A stretch of 64,000 nt of DNA from Trichoplax sp. H2 (taxonomy: Eukaryota; Placozoa; Uniplacotomia; Trichoplacea), in the NCBI GenBank assembly GCA_003344405.1, contig NOWV01000037.1, positions 186,001 through 250,000 on the forward strand. The letters run 5' to 3'. The notes beneath the pieces were generated by a model. That model was not told where the DNA came from, did no database searches, and saw only the letters and a program-made list of their open reading frames with translations. Position 1 is the first letter of the stretch; each line of letters begins with the position of its first letter. Made by a program: the position numbers and the translations under genes. Positions 51,901 to 64,000 of this stretch are shown piece by piece.

Positions 51901-54900
51901 TAATTTAATATGATATCATCCTATTTAAATTATTTGGACATCTGATATACAAATAAAAGCCAAAACAGTTGTGATTTATAGCAATGATGATACGTCAGAA
52001 GATTGTCTACTTTGCACGCAATGTATGTAAAAGATGATACAGAAGAGAATAATTAGCTACTAGGCGAAAGATATTCAAAATCATGATAATGATTTCTATC
52101 CAAAATTTATTTTAATTCATATATGCATGTATGATGCCTTATTTTTCATGACGTTATAAGCAGTTTGAGCCAAGATCCAAGATACTAATACAAATCTTGA
52201 TGAAAACATAGTAGTTTAATAAATCTACCAAAGAGCTATTCATTTTAGTATATTGCAGTATTCAGCAGAATAATGTAGTTTGACCATAAATTAAAAAAAA
52301 ATATTAGCTAATACTTTCTCCCAATGTTAATTTACAACCAAAAAATATAAAAACAAAAAGGGATTTTTTATAATGGCGATAATATTTCTTTGTCTTATAA
52401 GATACTTCTTGTTACGCTGCGTTTACAATTCAAATTCTTTGCTAATGTATATTCAGTAGGAATTAGCCATGCATTATTGTCTTGTTAAATCATAAAGCTC
52501 TTTAGTAGCTGCATTGATTATTATATAGAAAGAGAAACCTACTAGCTATCGATTCATAGTCTTGGAGATTGCAACGCCTCGTGTGTATGTATAGTTAATA
52601 TAATCACTTGCTATAAAATCTTAACCAGATCTCAGCAATCATAACGTTAAAATTTAAGAATGTTGCCTTAGATTTTATTATTAATAACTATAGCTTGTTT
52701 TGAATATAGAAATCCTGCATATACTTCGCTATTAGCCTAGCATAATGAATATAATAATTATTTTACTTAAAGAGCTGAAATGCAACAATTCGAACCACGA
52801 CGGCTCCTTTGTACTGTTAAAATGCAATGAGTAGAAGAAGTATTAAGAAAGTCCTTGATAGCGTATTTGAGTAGAAAAGGAATCATAGAGTCAGCAGTGA
52901 GTCATCTATTATGCAAATAAACCATAACCTTTCGATGGCTAACCGACTTTGCTAGGTAGTACGCACCTCAATTTTTATTGCAGTAATGTAATATTAAGTT
53001 ACTAATGCAAAAAATCTGGGGACTTTTTAACCCTTTTAATGTGAGAATCTAGATGTACTATAAAGAGAATTATATACAGCAATCATCTTCAAAAGCATCT
53101 TAAGAGATGCTTGAGGCAAACATAGCCTATATTTTTATCAGTAAATACAAAATACGTTATATATGATACTACTATACTTATACTATAGTTAACGCCACTA
53201 CGACTAATAATCTATGCGAGAGAGCAAACCCAATATTAAAATGGCATTTACAAGCACATTGCATAACATATTTCTTCTTGAGTAAGATTAGACTGCCAGT
53301 TACTTACAGTATAAATACCATTTGAACTTAAAATTGGCAGTACATTTTAACTTTGATTATACATCATCATGTCTCTGAATCATTCGAGGATTGAGCTTGA
53401 GCATATTTAGTTTGGGAGCATGCTAATTTATAAGATGCCAACAATTAGCTCTTCGCTGAAGAACTAATATTAAAGAAGTCAGCACCAATACTACGAATAC
53501 ACGTACGCCGCATTTCCCTTGGTGCAAAACAGAAAATGAGACCATTAGGTCAAATACTGCTACAAATTGAGTCTTTTGATGTGGTTGCAAAAATACCATC
53601 ACATCAGCAAATTACGGACTTGTATTATAAATCTATACCGTTATTTTTGTATCATACAAGCTAGTGCTATTACGTTAGTTTTCTAGCACAACGCAGCAAC
53701 CAATCTAATGCTAAAACGATGCTATCACTATTTCGTCTCTACTTTTACTCTTCTGCTTATGCTGGTGAACACAAATTAAAAAGCAACTTAGTGCTAATAA
53801 AGAGAGCACTATTCGTGATAGCAGTATCATGAATCTATCCGAAAATTTTTTCCTTTAATAATTGATTTCCCAGACTGATCTTCCTTCCGCCTAATGAAAG
53901 TAATGAATCTTCTTACTTAATGTCTAAAATCTTCAACGTTGTAAGAACTTGAAATGATAGCATAGCCAGCCGCGGTCAGTACTGATAACAACATTCATAG
54001 AGTTTTACGACTAGGATGTAAATATCTTAATACTAATTACGAAAAAATTGAAAAGTACCGGCATGCATGCTACGTTGTAATATGAGGTATACTAGTAGAG
54101 TTGAGTATTATTATAATAAAATCATAATTTCAGTCCCATAGAATTAAGGGGAGCATATCGGAACTGAGATATTGATTTTATTTCAATAAACTAATATAAA
54201 CTGTATAATTTTGAAAATGCTGTATCGATCAATCTACCTTCATTTCATTGTAAGGGACACAATTGCTTTGAGATGGTGATCATGATCATTTTATCTATAA
54301 ATTGATTTATATATGAATATCATTTAATATCAGCATTAACTGTCATTAATACGGCAACCGATCGATTGAAATCTGCTAAGTTTTTAAACTGATACTTTCT
54401 TCGAATTAACATTTTTTACGATATTTTGCTGAGTATTTTAGGCTAAGCTAATTTCGAGCTAAGATTTGCCAATATCCTCACATATTCACTACAGAAATTA
54501 TGCCATAGCGTTGGTGAATTTATTTATTATTAAGGTATTCTTGTCACACAAATCATGCAATTTGCCAAGCAAACGTGAAGAGATTTAGAATGATCTCCTT
54601 CAATTTTGATTGCATCTTCGTTTGTTGATACTGTCGTACAGGTGAAAATGTGTGACGATTTTTTATGTATATTGTTTAGTCAGAAACGGCACGGGAACTT
54701 GTAAATTTGAAGTACATTTTAGCTCGGGCTCATAAATAGGCAATTTATCAATTTTATAAGCTTTCAAACAATAAAGATTGACCAATGTATGCTAAATACT
54801 TTTCTCGTATCGGAATATAGTTGTAGGTGTCTTTAAATTCAAGGTCCAATAATATAGCAGAATTACTATCAACTACAACAATTTCAACATCTATAACTTT

Positions 54901-55919
54901 TCTCTACTAACTGTTAAATATTGTATTATAAAAAGTGACAACATATAAGCTCCAGTAGGATGGTGATAAACTGTCTAATAAATACTGTTGGCTATTCCAG
55001 GCTAAGGTAAAAATATTAAGAATTTATAGTTTAAAATGCAATTTACCTTCGCTAAATGTTCCAAATTGTGTTTAGCCAACGAGCATGAGTTCTTAGGTAA
55101 TACTGAATATCTTAGCATGTACCAATTAGTAAGTTCGATCGCCACAACAATTCCTATCGGAATCTTCTCATTAAAACAGTTATACCAAAGCCAGAATGAT
55201 TGAAATTACATCCAACTTTATTCACGCATTCCGAAACAGGATTAAAATGCAATAAAAAATTGTAACACTTTTTATTCAGATGATATATGAAGAATAAACT
55301 GCTTAGCTAGTAAGTAAACCTCGACGAAACTATTGCGGATAATAAATACTAGATAAATCAATTAATAATTAATTAGCAAAAGACGTCATTACTACGTATT
55401 TACTACTACGTAAGCTATTATAATAAATCGATGCAATAATTGAAATTATATATCAATGTTAGACTCTTCATAGAATTAGCCCCAACATTGCTAGTAAATC
55501 TTCAAATAAATTATTATATATTATGATACATTAATATATTAGGCTGTAATAATGTCCAAAAATTCAGTATATCAGTATATGATGGTCAAATAGACAATAG
55601 TAATAAAATTGAAGACACATAGTATGAATATACGTCATCACATTCGTAATGGCATATATAATGTTAATTGGATTTTGGTATCCACGCTTATTATTATCGT
55701 ATTTATAAATTTAGGAAATAATGCGTTAGAACAAAGTAGCTATTCTTGCTGTCACTACTGAATAGGCCAGTGATAATCTAATTACTTGCCACGCTTATCA
55801 ACATGATGATAAACTTCCTCCGGCTAGTTTATTCCTAAAATTCGATTACCTTTTTCGAATGGACGCTTATAATTAGTCCTTATTGCACAATTTATGATTT
55901 ATAATTTGATCATTATATT
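48939..55919. other. Non-coding AT-rich DNA between Hmx and Hex
   Basis: About 7 kb with no gene that I can support. The short frames at 49670-49870 (-) and 50704-50907 (+) lack motifs and splice context. No RNA gene was recognised. Confidence 0.4.
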
Positions 55920-56007
55920 ATATTGACTACCGTAGTGAACTTTATCAACTGTCGGTCTTCATCTATTCATTATTAAGATTCGCAATTAACATTACGGTAG
56001 TCAATAT
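55920..56007. repeat. 88-bp foldback with 18-bp inverted ends
   Basis: The left end 55920-55937 (ATATTGACTACCGTAGTG) and the right end 55990-56007 (CATTACGGTAGTCAATAT) are reverse complements with one mismatch in 18. About 52 bp lies between them. This could be a minimal MITE-like element. Flanking A/T hides any target duplication. Confidence 0.65.
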
Positions 56008-56715
56008 TTTGGACGATATCCTAAATATAAAATTCTATGAGCTCAATTTTTGTCGCAAAAGTTTTAATCAAACTCTAATAAAAACATTCCTTTATCTAAT
56101 ATAATATCACATTTATTAAGATTGTGCATGCTAAACTTAGGTAAACGTAGATTATAAAATCACCAATGGAGCCAAATAGTGGAATCTTTAAGTATGTGCA
56201 AGATATGATTCAAAGTAAATACAATTTTGATAAAATTATTGCAGTATTTAGCAATAGTTTTAGTTTTTGCTATTATGAGTCTGATGGCCAGCGATTTACA
56301 GATTACTTTTGCCAAATCTGCTTTAATGTTCTGATATTCTAAAATTCTAAAAGTTGAAATTTTGGACTTAACACGAGTTTTTGTTATCACATAAAAGAAT
56401 TATTAATCGCTTAAAAATAGAACTTTCGTTAACGATTGCAAATAAAATCTTGTGTCATAAAACATAATAGTACATATCTTGGAACGGTTTGAGGTATTAA
56501 ACTTACTTTAGACGTAGTACAAGAGCTATTAAAATCTCACTTTATATAATTTGACAGAGGTAGCATATTTCTAATTATAAAATCATGGTCATTTAGAAGA
56601 GTGAATATAATCATTAGATCTGATTTGCCTTTTAAAACGATTAGATACGTTGAAGTTTTGTACTTGAAATGGAATGACTTTGCCTTCAAAAGGTTTATTA
56701 TTCCTTTTAGCATAC
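56008..56715. other. Non-coding DNA downstream of Hex
   Basis: About 700 bp. The - strand frame at 56160-56390 has no motif and lies beyond the likely Hex polyadenylation signal, so it is not counted as a gene. Confidence 0.4.
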
Positions 56716-56721
56716 TTTATT
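56716..56721 (-). terminator. Putative Hex polyadenylation signal
   Basis: AATAAA on the - strand lies about 158 bp after the Hex stop codon. It is a plausible canonical signal, but others may exist nearby. Confidence 0.45.
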
Positions 56722-56878
56722 TCGTCATTATTCTTAATTTATAGAGTGCATATATTCTTTTGTTTTAAAAATATCTTAGCGTGAGCTGTAATCATTTAGG
56801 AAGAGTCTGTATAATTCCGATACCGATTATAAGAAAAGGATCTTTATAGAAGAATAAGCGTGACAAATCTAAAAGTAA

Positions 56879-58506
56879 CTAATACTTCGACATCTTGCTA
56901 TCATCATCATCATCGCTAAGGCTTTCTTTATCTTCGATATCACTATTATCACTTTCTTGATTCCCTACAAATAAACAAAACATGATATTGCTTTTTAAGT
57001 GTGTGATCAATTACCGTACATATTTATGACATAGCAACTTTTTGTTCTAAAATCTGATATGGAATCGGTATTTTTCTAATACTTTTAATGCCTTTTTATT
57101 CTTCAATATGTTTTATTTCTCATATAATTGAAATAAAGATCATAATAAAATTCAAGATTACTAAAATATTTGTTACCTTCGCCCGGGCTCTTCTGCTTTA
57201 ATCTTCGCCATTTAGCTCGACGATTCTATTTGATGAAATTTAAAATTTAATCTAGTTAGTGTAAAAACTATGAGGTAGCAGCTAGGTATGATATATTTAC
57301 ACTATGATATTAACAATCCATCGCAAGTAAAATTAACTTATGCCGCAGTTAAATGTAATTAACAAATCCATTAGAGCAGCTAATCTTGGCCTAATATTTC
57401 TCTGCTAATGAGGTTACTAACAGTTCAGTCAGCTTTTTGTCAATTTGGTGCAGTTTCAGATTAGCTTAAGAATAAAATTATAGGATTGTGCGAAAATATA
57501 TGAATTGAACGTTTAATTGTAAGATTGTATAAGTATTTATAAGTATAAGATGACTGCAGTACATATTGTAGATAATTCTATTGAGGTATTTATATTAAGA
57601 TTTCGAGATATAGGTTGTGCGAGGTACCGTCTGTGACGGTAAGATTAGTATTGTGACGGTTAATTAGAAATACGAATTACGAACAGATCGCGATAGTGAA
57701 TTTAGATCTAATCCGATGATTTAATTGCCATGGAATAGTTGTGTTGCTAAAGAAATTATTCTGTAACTGATTGTGCATAAATTGTATATATAATTCATGA
57801 AATTAGCGATAACAATTTAGATAGTCTAATTCTAACTAGATAGTTCTTGGTATTTGTAGGACGAACCTTATTTATAAGTAATATAGTGATATTTATAAGA
57901 AACTGTAGCTCTTGTTTTATTATTTTGAAGACACTTTATTTCAGTCAAATAATTCACGTGAGATAGTTACTAATGAAAGGAAAATAAAACGAATTATTTC
58001 ATTTTCCAACAGATTGCTAAGGTATTGCTTTGCTTGCGATAAATGAATATGTATAAGTGCAACATGCGCTGATCAATTATAGAAAATCTGACGCCGATAC
58101 ATAGTCTAACGTTGCCAAGTCATGTATGAGATACATTCTACTACTACTCTTATTATGAGCAAACTAGGATATTACAGGTAAATTGGCCTCTCAGTTATTA
58201 CTCTTTATATCTTCAACCAAATATTGCCATACATACAGAAACTAAGATCAGTCTATGGCAAATCGAAAAAATATCACGAAAACAAGCTATCGCTTACCTG
58301 AAACCATGTTTTAACTTGTTTTTCAGTTAATTTCACTCGCGCAGCTAACAACTTTCTCTCGTTTGGTGACAAATACTTATGTGTTTCAAACTTCTTTTCT
58401 AGATCCGTTGTTTGATTAACTGAAAATCGAATCTGTCCACCTTTACGTTTATTGAATCCTTGGCGAGTGGCATAATCCATCCATTCAAGGTTCATATAAT
58501 TAACAA
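56879..58506 (-). CDS. Hex: Hex (Hhex/PRH-type) homeobox transcription factor, 3' three exons (5' exon not found)
   Basis: Exons on the - strand are 58506-58298 (209 bp), 57225-57177 (49 bp) and 56964-56879 (86 bp, ending at TAG 56881-56879). All junctions keep frame: CAG|GTAAGC ... AATAG|AATCGT and GAAG|GTAACA ... TTGTAG|GGAATC. They encode about 113 residues: a lead-in (MNLEWMDYATRQGFN), the homeodomain, and a short acidic tail (SDDDDDSKMSKY at the end). The homeodomain has Phe8, Leu16, Phe20, Trp48, Phe49 and Asn51, and the Hex signatures KRKGGQIRFS, LEKKFETHKYLSPNERK and QVKTWFQNRRAKWRR. One intron splits it between Gln50 and Asn51. The acceptor at 58507 gives exon 1 in phase 1, but I could not find that exon, which should encode the start and a Pro-rich repressor region. 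Hex proteins are nuclear transcription factors. Function here is from family only. Confidence 0.92.
57226..58297 (-). other. Hex intron inside the homeodomain (1.07 kb)
   Basis: The intron is phase 0, between Gln50 and Asn51 of the homeodomain, with donor GTAAGC and acceptor CATCAAATAG. Near 57634-57660 it contains two close copies of TGTGACGGT(A/T)A, which resemble LTR starts, but no LTR end or target duplication follows. A second, 212-bp intron (56965-57176) follows the 49-bp exon. Confidence 0.85.
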
Positions 58507-61500
58507 CTATGAAAACATTCAAGAGTCCTTTTAGTTTACAAAAAACAAAGTGATCGATTGGTAATATTAACAATTGTTATAGCATATACATAGCGCCATA
58601 ATGCACTTGGAACTCTTAATTTGAAAGACTCATCACTCATATTATTTTCAATATAGGATTGTATATTATCTCAACCAGAGAATACAGTATTTCAGTTTAT
58701 TTTTCTTTCATGTTACACTAATGTGGCTGTGTTCACGAGCTCAGATAAATGATAAAGATAAAATGCTACATAAAGTATGGCAATATGCAAAATTGACCAT
58801 CAAATTGGTTGATTTTAATGAGCTTTTTGGTTTTAATTGCGTTTTGTTTGCTCGAAGTAATCATAGCATCAAGAGAAATATTTCATTTAGAGCACAGAAT
58901 GGCACTTTTGAAAACATTTCTACATAATTCATGTCGTCCATTTGCATAGGCACGTACGTATGTTACCAAATGGTGGTCTTTATCAGATTTGATTTATGAT
59001 CGTATCAGGTATTTATGCACGTATTGATATTTAGCCACCACAAGTTCCTGTTAATTCTTCGAAGCAGTCATTTTATTAAACACTATCGGATTGGTATTTT
59101 AAGAAACAAATGCTATGCTGTTATCAAAATATTACGGTAATTTTAAAAAGTTGACCGATCGATCTCACCTACGTAGTAAGTGCAAAGATATCTAGTACAA
59201 AATTTTAAGTTAAGCTTATAGCAAGAATGAAATGATCTGTAACACAGCAATGAGTATATGTATATTTTATAATATTCATCAGATAGGCTCATAGTGTTTG
59301 AAACAAATTTGGAAAAGGAAATTCTTATTTGTCACACATGCAGTAGTTTCAATAGTATCTACAGGTTTAAATATTGCAGCTATTGCCACTTATATACGCA
59401 TTACAAAAATGTAAATATTATTAAGAATATTCAACCGCTCCAAAAAGACTTACTGTACGATTATCACTCAGCTATGTCACCGTGATGCTTTTTTTCACGT
59501 TAGTCATCATGTTTATTTGTTTACAATTTTACAAATGAAGTCATTATACTATTATTGTTTAATTTTTTCAGTTCCAACTCTATTTTACAATTCCATGATT
59601 TGATGATGTCATACTATAATATATCGATTATGTATCTTATCATTATTGAATATGACTATTGTAACAATTACTTACTGATATGCTAGTGTAATAATGTCAT
59701 AATATATAATGTATCGACTATAGGTTTTGTCAGAAATGGATATCACTATTGCAAAAATAAATTATTGATATACTGCCTGTGCTATTTTTCAAGCCATTAC
59801 TTCCCACCAATTCACCATGTAACTCGTAATTTTATATGGAACTTTGCAATAGCTGTAATAATCTCCTAAACTCCGTCGTAATGCAGATTATATTGTAGTA
59901 GTAGCATGTTGTATTAATGCTTGTTATTGAACTTTAGAAGAGTTTTGAAGAAAGGAATATTTTAATACAGCGATTTTAGATACTTCCGATGAAAAATATT
60001 TAGCGTTAGAGTATCCTATTTCTATAGCTTTTAGTAAATAGAATTATCAAATTTAATGATGATATTTTTAGAACGCTATAGAGTTACAAAAGCGGAATAA
60101 TTTATTTCCAATGCCTTCAAGCATAATAATAATCAGGAAGTGCCAAATAGTACGTGATCAATCGTTAGACGTATTAAAGCATAGCTTCTGTAACTCGTTG
60201 ATTAGCTTAAAAATAAACAAATGCAATAAATTTAGAACAATAACGAACAGGCGAAGAAAATGATGTCACTAGATTATGCCTAGATAATTTTTTCAATATA
60301 TAAGCAGTTATTAATTATCAAAAGACCGTTCTACCCAATCACTCAATCCTACTATGCTGTAATAATCAAGTAAATGAACACAACTCTAAAAGCTGATGAT
60401 GATGAAATTTTTAGCAGAGCACGTCAGTCCAATCAATCTGTTTGCTTTAGTAAATATTAGTTGTTTTTTATTAGTTTCAGGTAGATCCAATGCCAGCAGA
60501 AAGAAGGCTAACAGTTACTTTAAATAGAACTACTATTTAAGTTAGTGTACTAAAATGATGTCATAAGCATGTAAATAATGGATCTAATCATTATTTTTAT
60601 TATAACTTGAAAATAAGGTCATTGGATCGCGAGTGAACCGATTTATAAGGGAGCTATAGTTGAGAAGATAATGATAAAATTCCAGTGTTGTCGTGAATGA
60701 CGAATAAAATAGGACTTTAGAATAGGTATATTATCGTATCAATTTTGCAATTTGGCAATGGAATAACCAAGATTATTAAATTTTTCTCGTTTAAAATGTT
60801 CGCACAATAGACACTTACATATAAGAGCTGGTATGAGCAAATGAAATAAAACTTAGTAACTCCATTGTTGCGTCATTTTTTGAGACGTAAAAGCAGTTCT
60901 GCACTGTCATCTTCCTCAAGTTAAGATTTCAAGTTATTACAACAGTAAAGCAAACAAATACTTATCAGGTAAGGCAATTGCTCATTCTAATACACTATTT
61001 CATTATAGTGATACTATGGGCTCCTTTGCTATTTGTTCAATTAATCTGGAATTAATTATATCACTAAGTAAAGCTATAAACTCTTACATAAATATCCATC
61101 ATTTAGTATGTTCAGATGAATGCAAAGGGTTCGGGCATTCGACAATAGATTCATTCACTAATTGTCAGAGGATTGACATAATGTAATTCCATTTATGAAA
61201 TATGGTAAACAGAGCATCGATAAGGTTATTATCGGATTATTTATCACAATTAGCGTAGTAATTATGTGTTAGGATCAAAGCTATTCAATTTATTCTATGA
61301 TCAGTAAAAGGAGGGCTAAACTTAAATCTTTATTTGTCTTATAACTTTTAAACGATCTACTACGTGCATAGGATAAAAATGGGTATAAAACCAAATTAGT
61401 AGAAATATAATTTTTAGGCATTTCGCCGTCCGATGAGTCATGACGAAGATAGGTTACTTGTTGTAGTGATGTACCTTATATTTGATTATATTGATAGCTA

Positions 61501-62085
61501 TATTAAAAATAGTTAGGTTTCTAAGAATAGATGTTATCGCGAAGCTAGCATCAGATGATTGCTAATTACGATAGACGTATTAAAATTGTTGATTATTAAT
61601 ATTAGTCAGTCAGCAAAGTATGGTAAATTGATTGATATGACTTGATACATGATTAAGGTCATTATCAAGATGCTCATCACTTTTACGATGTTACACGTTA
61701 ATAGAAGAGTTATGATATTTTCAGATTGATTCGTGCTGGAAATATGAATCATCTAGTTGAGAAAAAGTCTATCGTTCAAGCCAATTATGAGCAACTTTGT
61801 TACCGTAAAAAAAATGAAAGGAAATTTATTTAGCAACAGCATAGATGCGCTAGAAGTAGACTAGACTCCACTTCTTTTGAGCTTAGAATACCTTAGGTTA
61901 GATTTTGTTCCAATTAATTATTACTCAACTATTTTTAAACACTGTAGTCAAAGCCTTCATTTAATTTCTACCTGCATGAGAAAATTACTGTTCGAGAATT
62001 TAGCAAAGATAGAATAGTTGTGAGATACTTTCATTACACTTGCGTATGAGGATACGAGTGTAATTTCTGCATTTCTAAAGGTTTC
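58507..62085. other. Region upstream of the Hex homeodomain exon; first Hex exon not located
   Basis: About 3.6 kb in which the N-terminal Hex exon or its intron should lie. No - strand frame shows the expected Pro-rich sequence or a conserved short N-terminal motif. The small frames at 58721-58927 and 59294-59485 (+) have no recognisable features. The first exon may be short, diverged, or beyond the window. Confidence 0.45.
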
Positions 62086-62440
62086 CCTTAAAAAATAAGG
62101 CATCCTGAAGATCAATTTTGAATCAAAATTGATCTTTAATCTTAATCTAAGCATTATGCCGTACGAAACAAGATAAATTGTACAAAATTATTTCTTCTCG
62201 CTGAAATCGTTAAACATTCGCTATCGTTTCTGATTAATATATATGGCATTCTGAAGGCCAGGTTATTTTTAATCTTAATCCAAGTATATTCTGAATTTAT
62301 AGAAATTTTCCTTAAAATAAGGCATTCCGAGGATCAATTTTGAATCGAAATTAATCCAATTAGTATATTGCATATTACAAGATGAACTGTAAGAAATTAT
62401 TTCTAGCAGTTGAAATTGTTTAACGTTTACGAAAATCTCG
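62086..62440. repeat. Imperfect tandem duplication (~210-220 bp) with a 25-bp palindrome
   Basis: CCTTAAAAAATAAGGCAT with GATCAATTTTGAATC at about 62088-62135 is repeated as CCTTAAAATAAGGCATTC with GATCAATTTTGAATC at about 62310-62358. A second shared part is CAAGATAAATTGTACAAAAT (about 62169) against CAAGATGAACTG with AAATTATTTCT (about 62378). The first copy includes a 25-bp palindrome, GATCAATTTTGA-A-TCAAAATTGATC, at about 62109-62133. Confidence 0.65.
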
Positions 62441-64000
62441 AATAGAATCCGTCATTATCACCTATCTACAAGCCTATTTGATGATTGAACACTATCCACA
62501 ACTCAATTTTAACCGTGTTAGAATTTGTTTTCCAAAGATCGAAAAGGTAGCAAGCGCGTGCATCTAGGCAACATGTTGATTGTAATTTACATCAACTCTT
62601 CCTTAATCAATATTCGAGCTATCATATTGACTGTTATGTACAAATAAGCAATTCATCTATCAGAATAAGGAAATTAAAATGTAGCCTTTCAGATGCGGAA
62701 TCGCATCTTTAAAAGCAATTTCACTTAGATTCAGTGACTGACATCAATAACAGAATAACGGTTATTTTATCGAGGTTAGCAAATAAAACATCTACGTGGA
62801 CCTTTCAATATGACGTCACTTGAACAATATGTAGGCCAAAGCTAATAAATGCTTGCCATCATTTACTTTTGATGATATAAAATCAATATTTTCACCAATA
62901 TCATTCGTCAACGAGATTATGGCCATTATACATTGACTTACTATATTCTCACTCTATGGTCCCGGTTCTTGTAATAACAATGGTCCATTAGAATCACTTT
63001 TTCACATTAATCCCTCTATCTTGGTGATTAGCGGTTTAATACTAATAATCCAATTATCTATTTTAATTAGCTGTGTCAATATAGCATTATTAATTAATAA
63101 TTGAAAATATCAGTTAAAGTTAAAGTTGATATGGATCATGGCTCGATAAAGTTGAATAATTGAGTATTCACCGCGTTATATAGCTATGGAATACTGCCAA
63201 ATTGAGCGTTTTATGTAGCTAACATTGCCTTTTCTTTTCAAGTGGAAGCTATTTGGAATATAATCTGCTATTCTACTGTTGGGTTGATCACATTTTATTT
63301 ATTTACTTTGTTTCCCTTAACTGCTATGGGCAATAGGAATGCAATTATAATTATTAAATTGATACTTATTTACAATCTTATTACAATCCTTTCATAAGAA
63401 TGTGTTGCATATGCATGATATAAAATGGCGAAGATGAAGTGAAGATGATTAGGTCAATACTTTCTACCTATAAATGCTTGAATGATGGATCATAAATGTT
63501 TTAAAACTTTGATTTAAGACCGTCTTTGATCAATTCATCAACGATACACCTCTTGATATCTTTCAGCGTTATTAGTACGATTGCTATGCACTTTTAAATT
63601 TGAATCTAATAAAAGAAACCCTGCCGACATTATACTAATCTTTTGATAAAGGAATAAAAAATTAATTATCTCAGAATAATGCTGATTATCGATCTAGTGT
63701 TATCGAAACAAACTTTCATCCTCAAGTTATTCATTAATAATTAAATTTGAAGTAAAAGTACTTGAAAAATCTTCGCTGTAGTACCCATATTTTAAAACCC
63801 TTATTATATCACTCGTTGACTACAACGGAATGTGTTTATCATTATTGAATTTACTTAAAATAATTTCATAGTAGTCGTTAAGTATGCTAAATGTTGGAAT
63901 GATTTGCTTTAAATTATTAAGTTAAATGAATTGCGCATAAATATTAATCAATATACCGATCATAGCATTTGCAATCTTCTATGAAAATGAAGGACGATTT
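62441..64000. other. Non-coding AT-rich DNA at the right edge
   Basis: About 1.6 kb with no open frame above chance length and no recognisable element on either strand. Confidence 0.4.

Noticed and set aside
56160-56390. 76-codon - strand frame downstream of Hex, considered as a further Hex exon
   Set aside because: Hex already ends with an in-frame stop at 56879-56881 and an acidic tail typical of the end of the protein.
57634-57660. TGTGACGGT repeated twice, as an LTR start
   Set aside because: No matching GACA-type end and no 5-bp target duplication could be found downstream.
58274-58297. Read-through of the Hex homeodomain exon to VSDSLFS and stop
   Set aside because: These codons follow a consensus GTAAGC donor, and the homeodomain continues perfectly in the next exon.
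60817-60880. Possible first Hex exon: - strand frame reading MELLSFISFAHTSSY before a GTAAGT donor
   Set aside because: It would end in phase 2 whereas the homeodomain exon needs phase 1, and it has no Hex-like N-terminal sequence.

Overview
The window is AT-rich animal DNA with very little coding sequence. It holds parts of three genes. Two are homeobox genes recognisable from their homeodomains: a complete two-exon Hmx (NK5) gene on the + strand (31175-34199), and the last three coding exons of a Hex (Hhex/PRH) gene on the - strand (56879-58506). Hmx and Hex are ANTP-class (NKL/NK-like) metazoan transcription factors and lie tail-to-tail about 22.7 kb apart. A third gene is represented by a Pro/Tyr/Gln-rich first coding exon at 1187-1604 on the - strand, which runs off the left edge. 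The AT-rich composition, the NK-like genes lying close together and the small introns fit an early-branching animal. A placozoan such as Trichoplax is my best guess, but this is an inference and cannot be proven from this window alone.

Layout. 1-1187: intron of the left-edge gene. 1187-1604: its first coding exon. 1.6-31.2 kb: no recognisable coding sequence. This stretch carries four complete solo LTRs in one orientation (7303-7951, 8324-8953, 9136-9632, 20365-20806), plus a fifth LTR locus present twice because it flanks an assembly gap (12950-13315 and 13391-13826). It also carries a cluster of strong hairpins at 17.9-18.2 kb. 31.2-34.3 kb: Hmx. 34.3-56.7 kb: a second non-coding block with an 84-bp tandem array (37.1 kb), a ~70-bp tandem array (39.1 kb), one more same-family LTR (44778-45355), a reverse-strand LTR of a related family (46741-47328), and an 88-bp foldback (55.9 kb). 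56.7-58.5 kb: Hex. 58.5-64 kb: no exon I can support, with an imperfect ~210-220 bp tandem duplication near 62.1-62.4 kb.

Three 20-N gaps (13316, 25415, 48321) are each flanked by the same sequence on both sides. They look like unmerged overlapping, probably allelic, contig ends. At each of them the two copies differ by an insertion or replacement of about 60-105 bp.

The Hmx and Hex products are expected to be nuclear DNA-binding regulators. Nothing in the sequence shows that they act together, but their closeness and the long non-coding flanks suggest an old NK-like homeobox linkage with extended regulatory DNA. I found no tRNA, rRNA, CRISPR array or transposase/reverse-transcriptase coding sequence.
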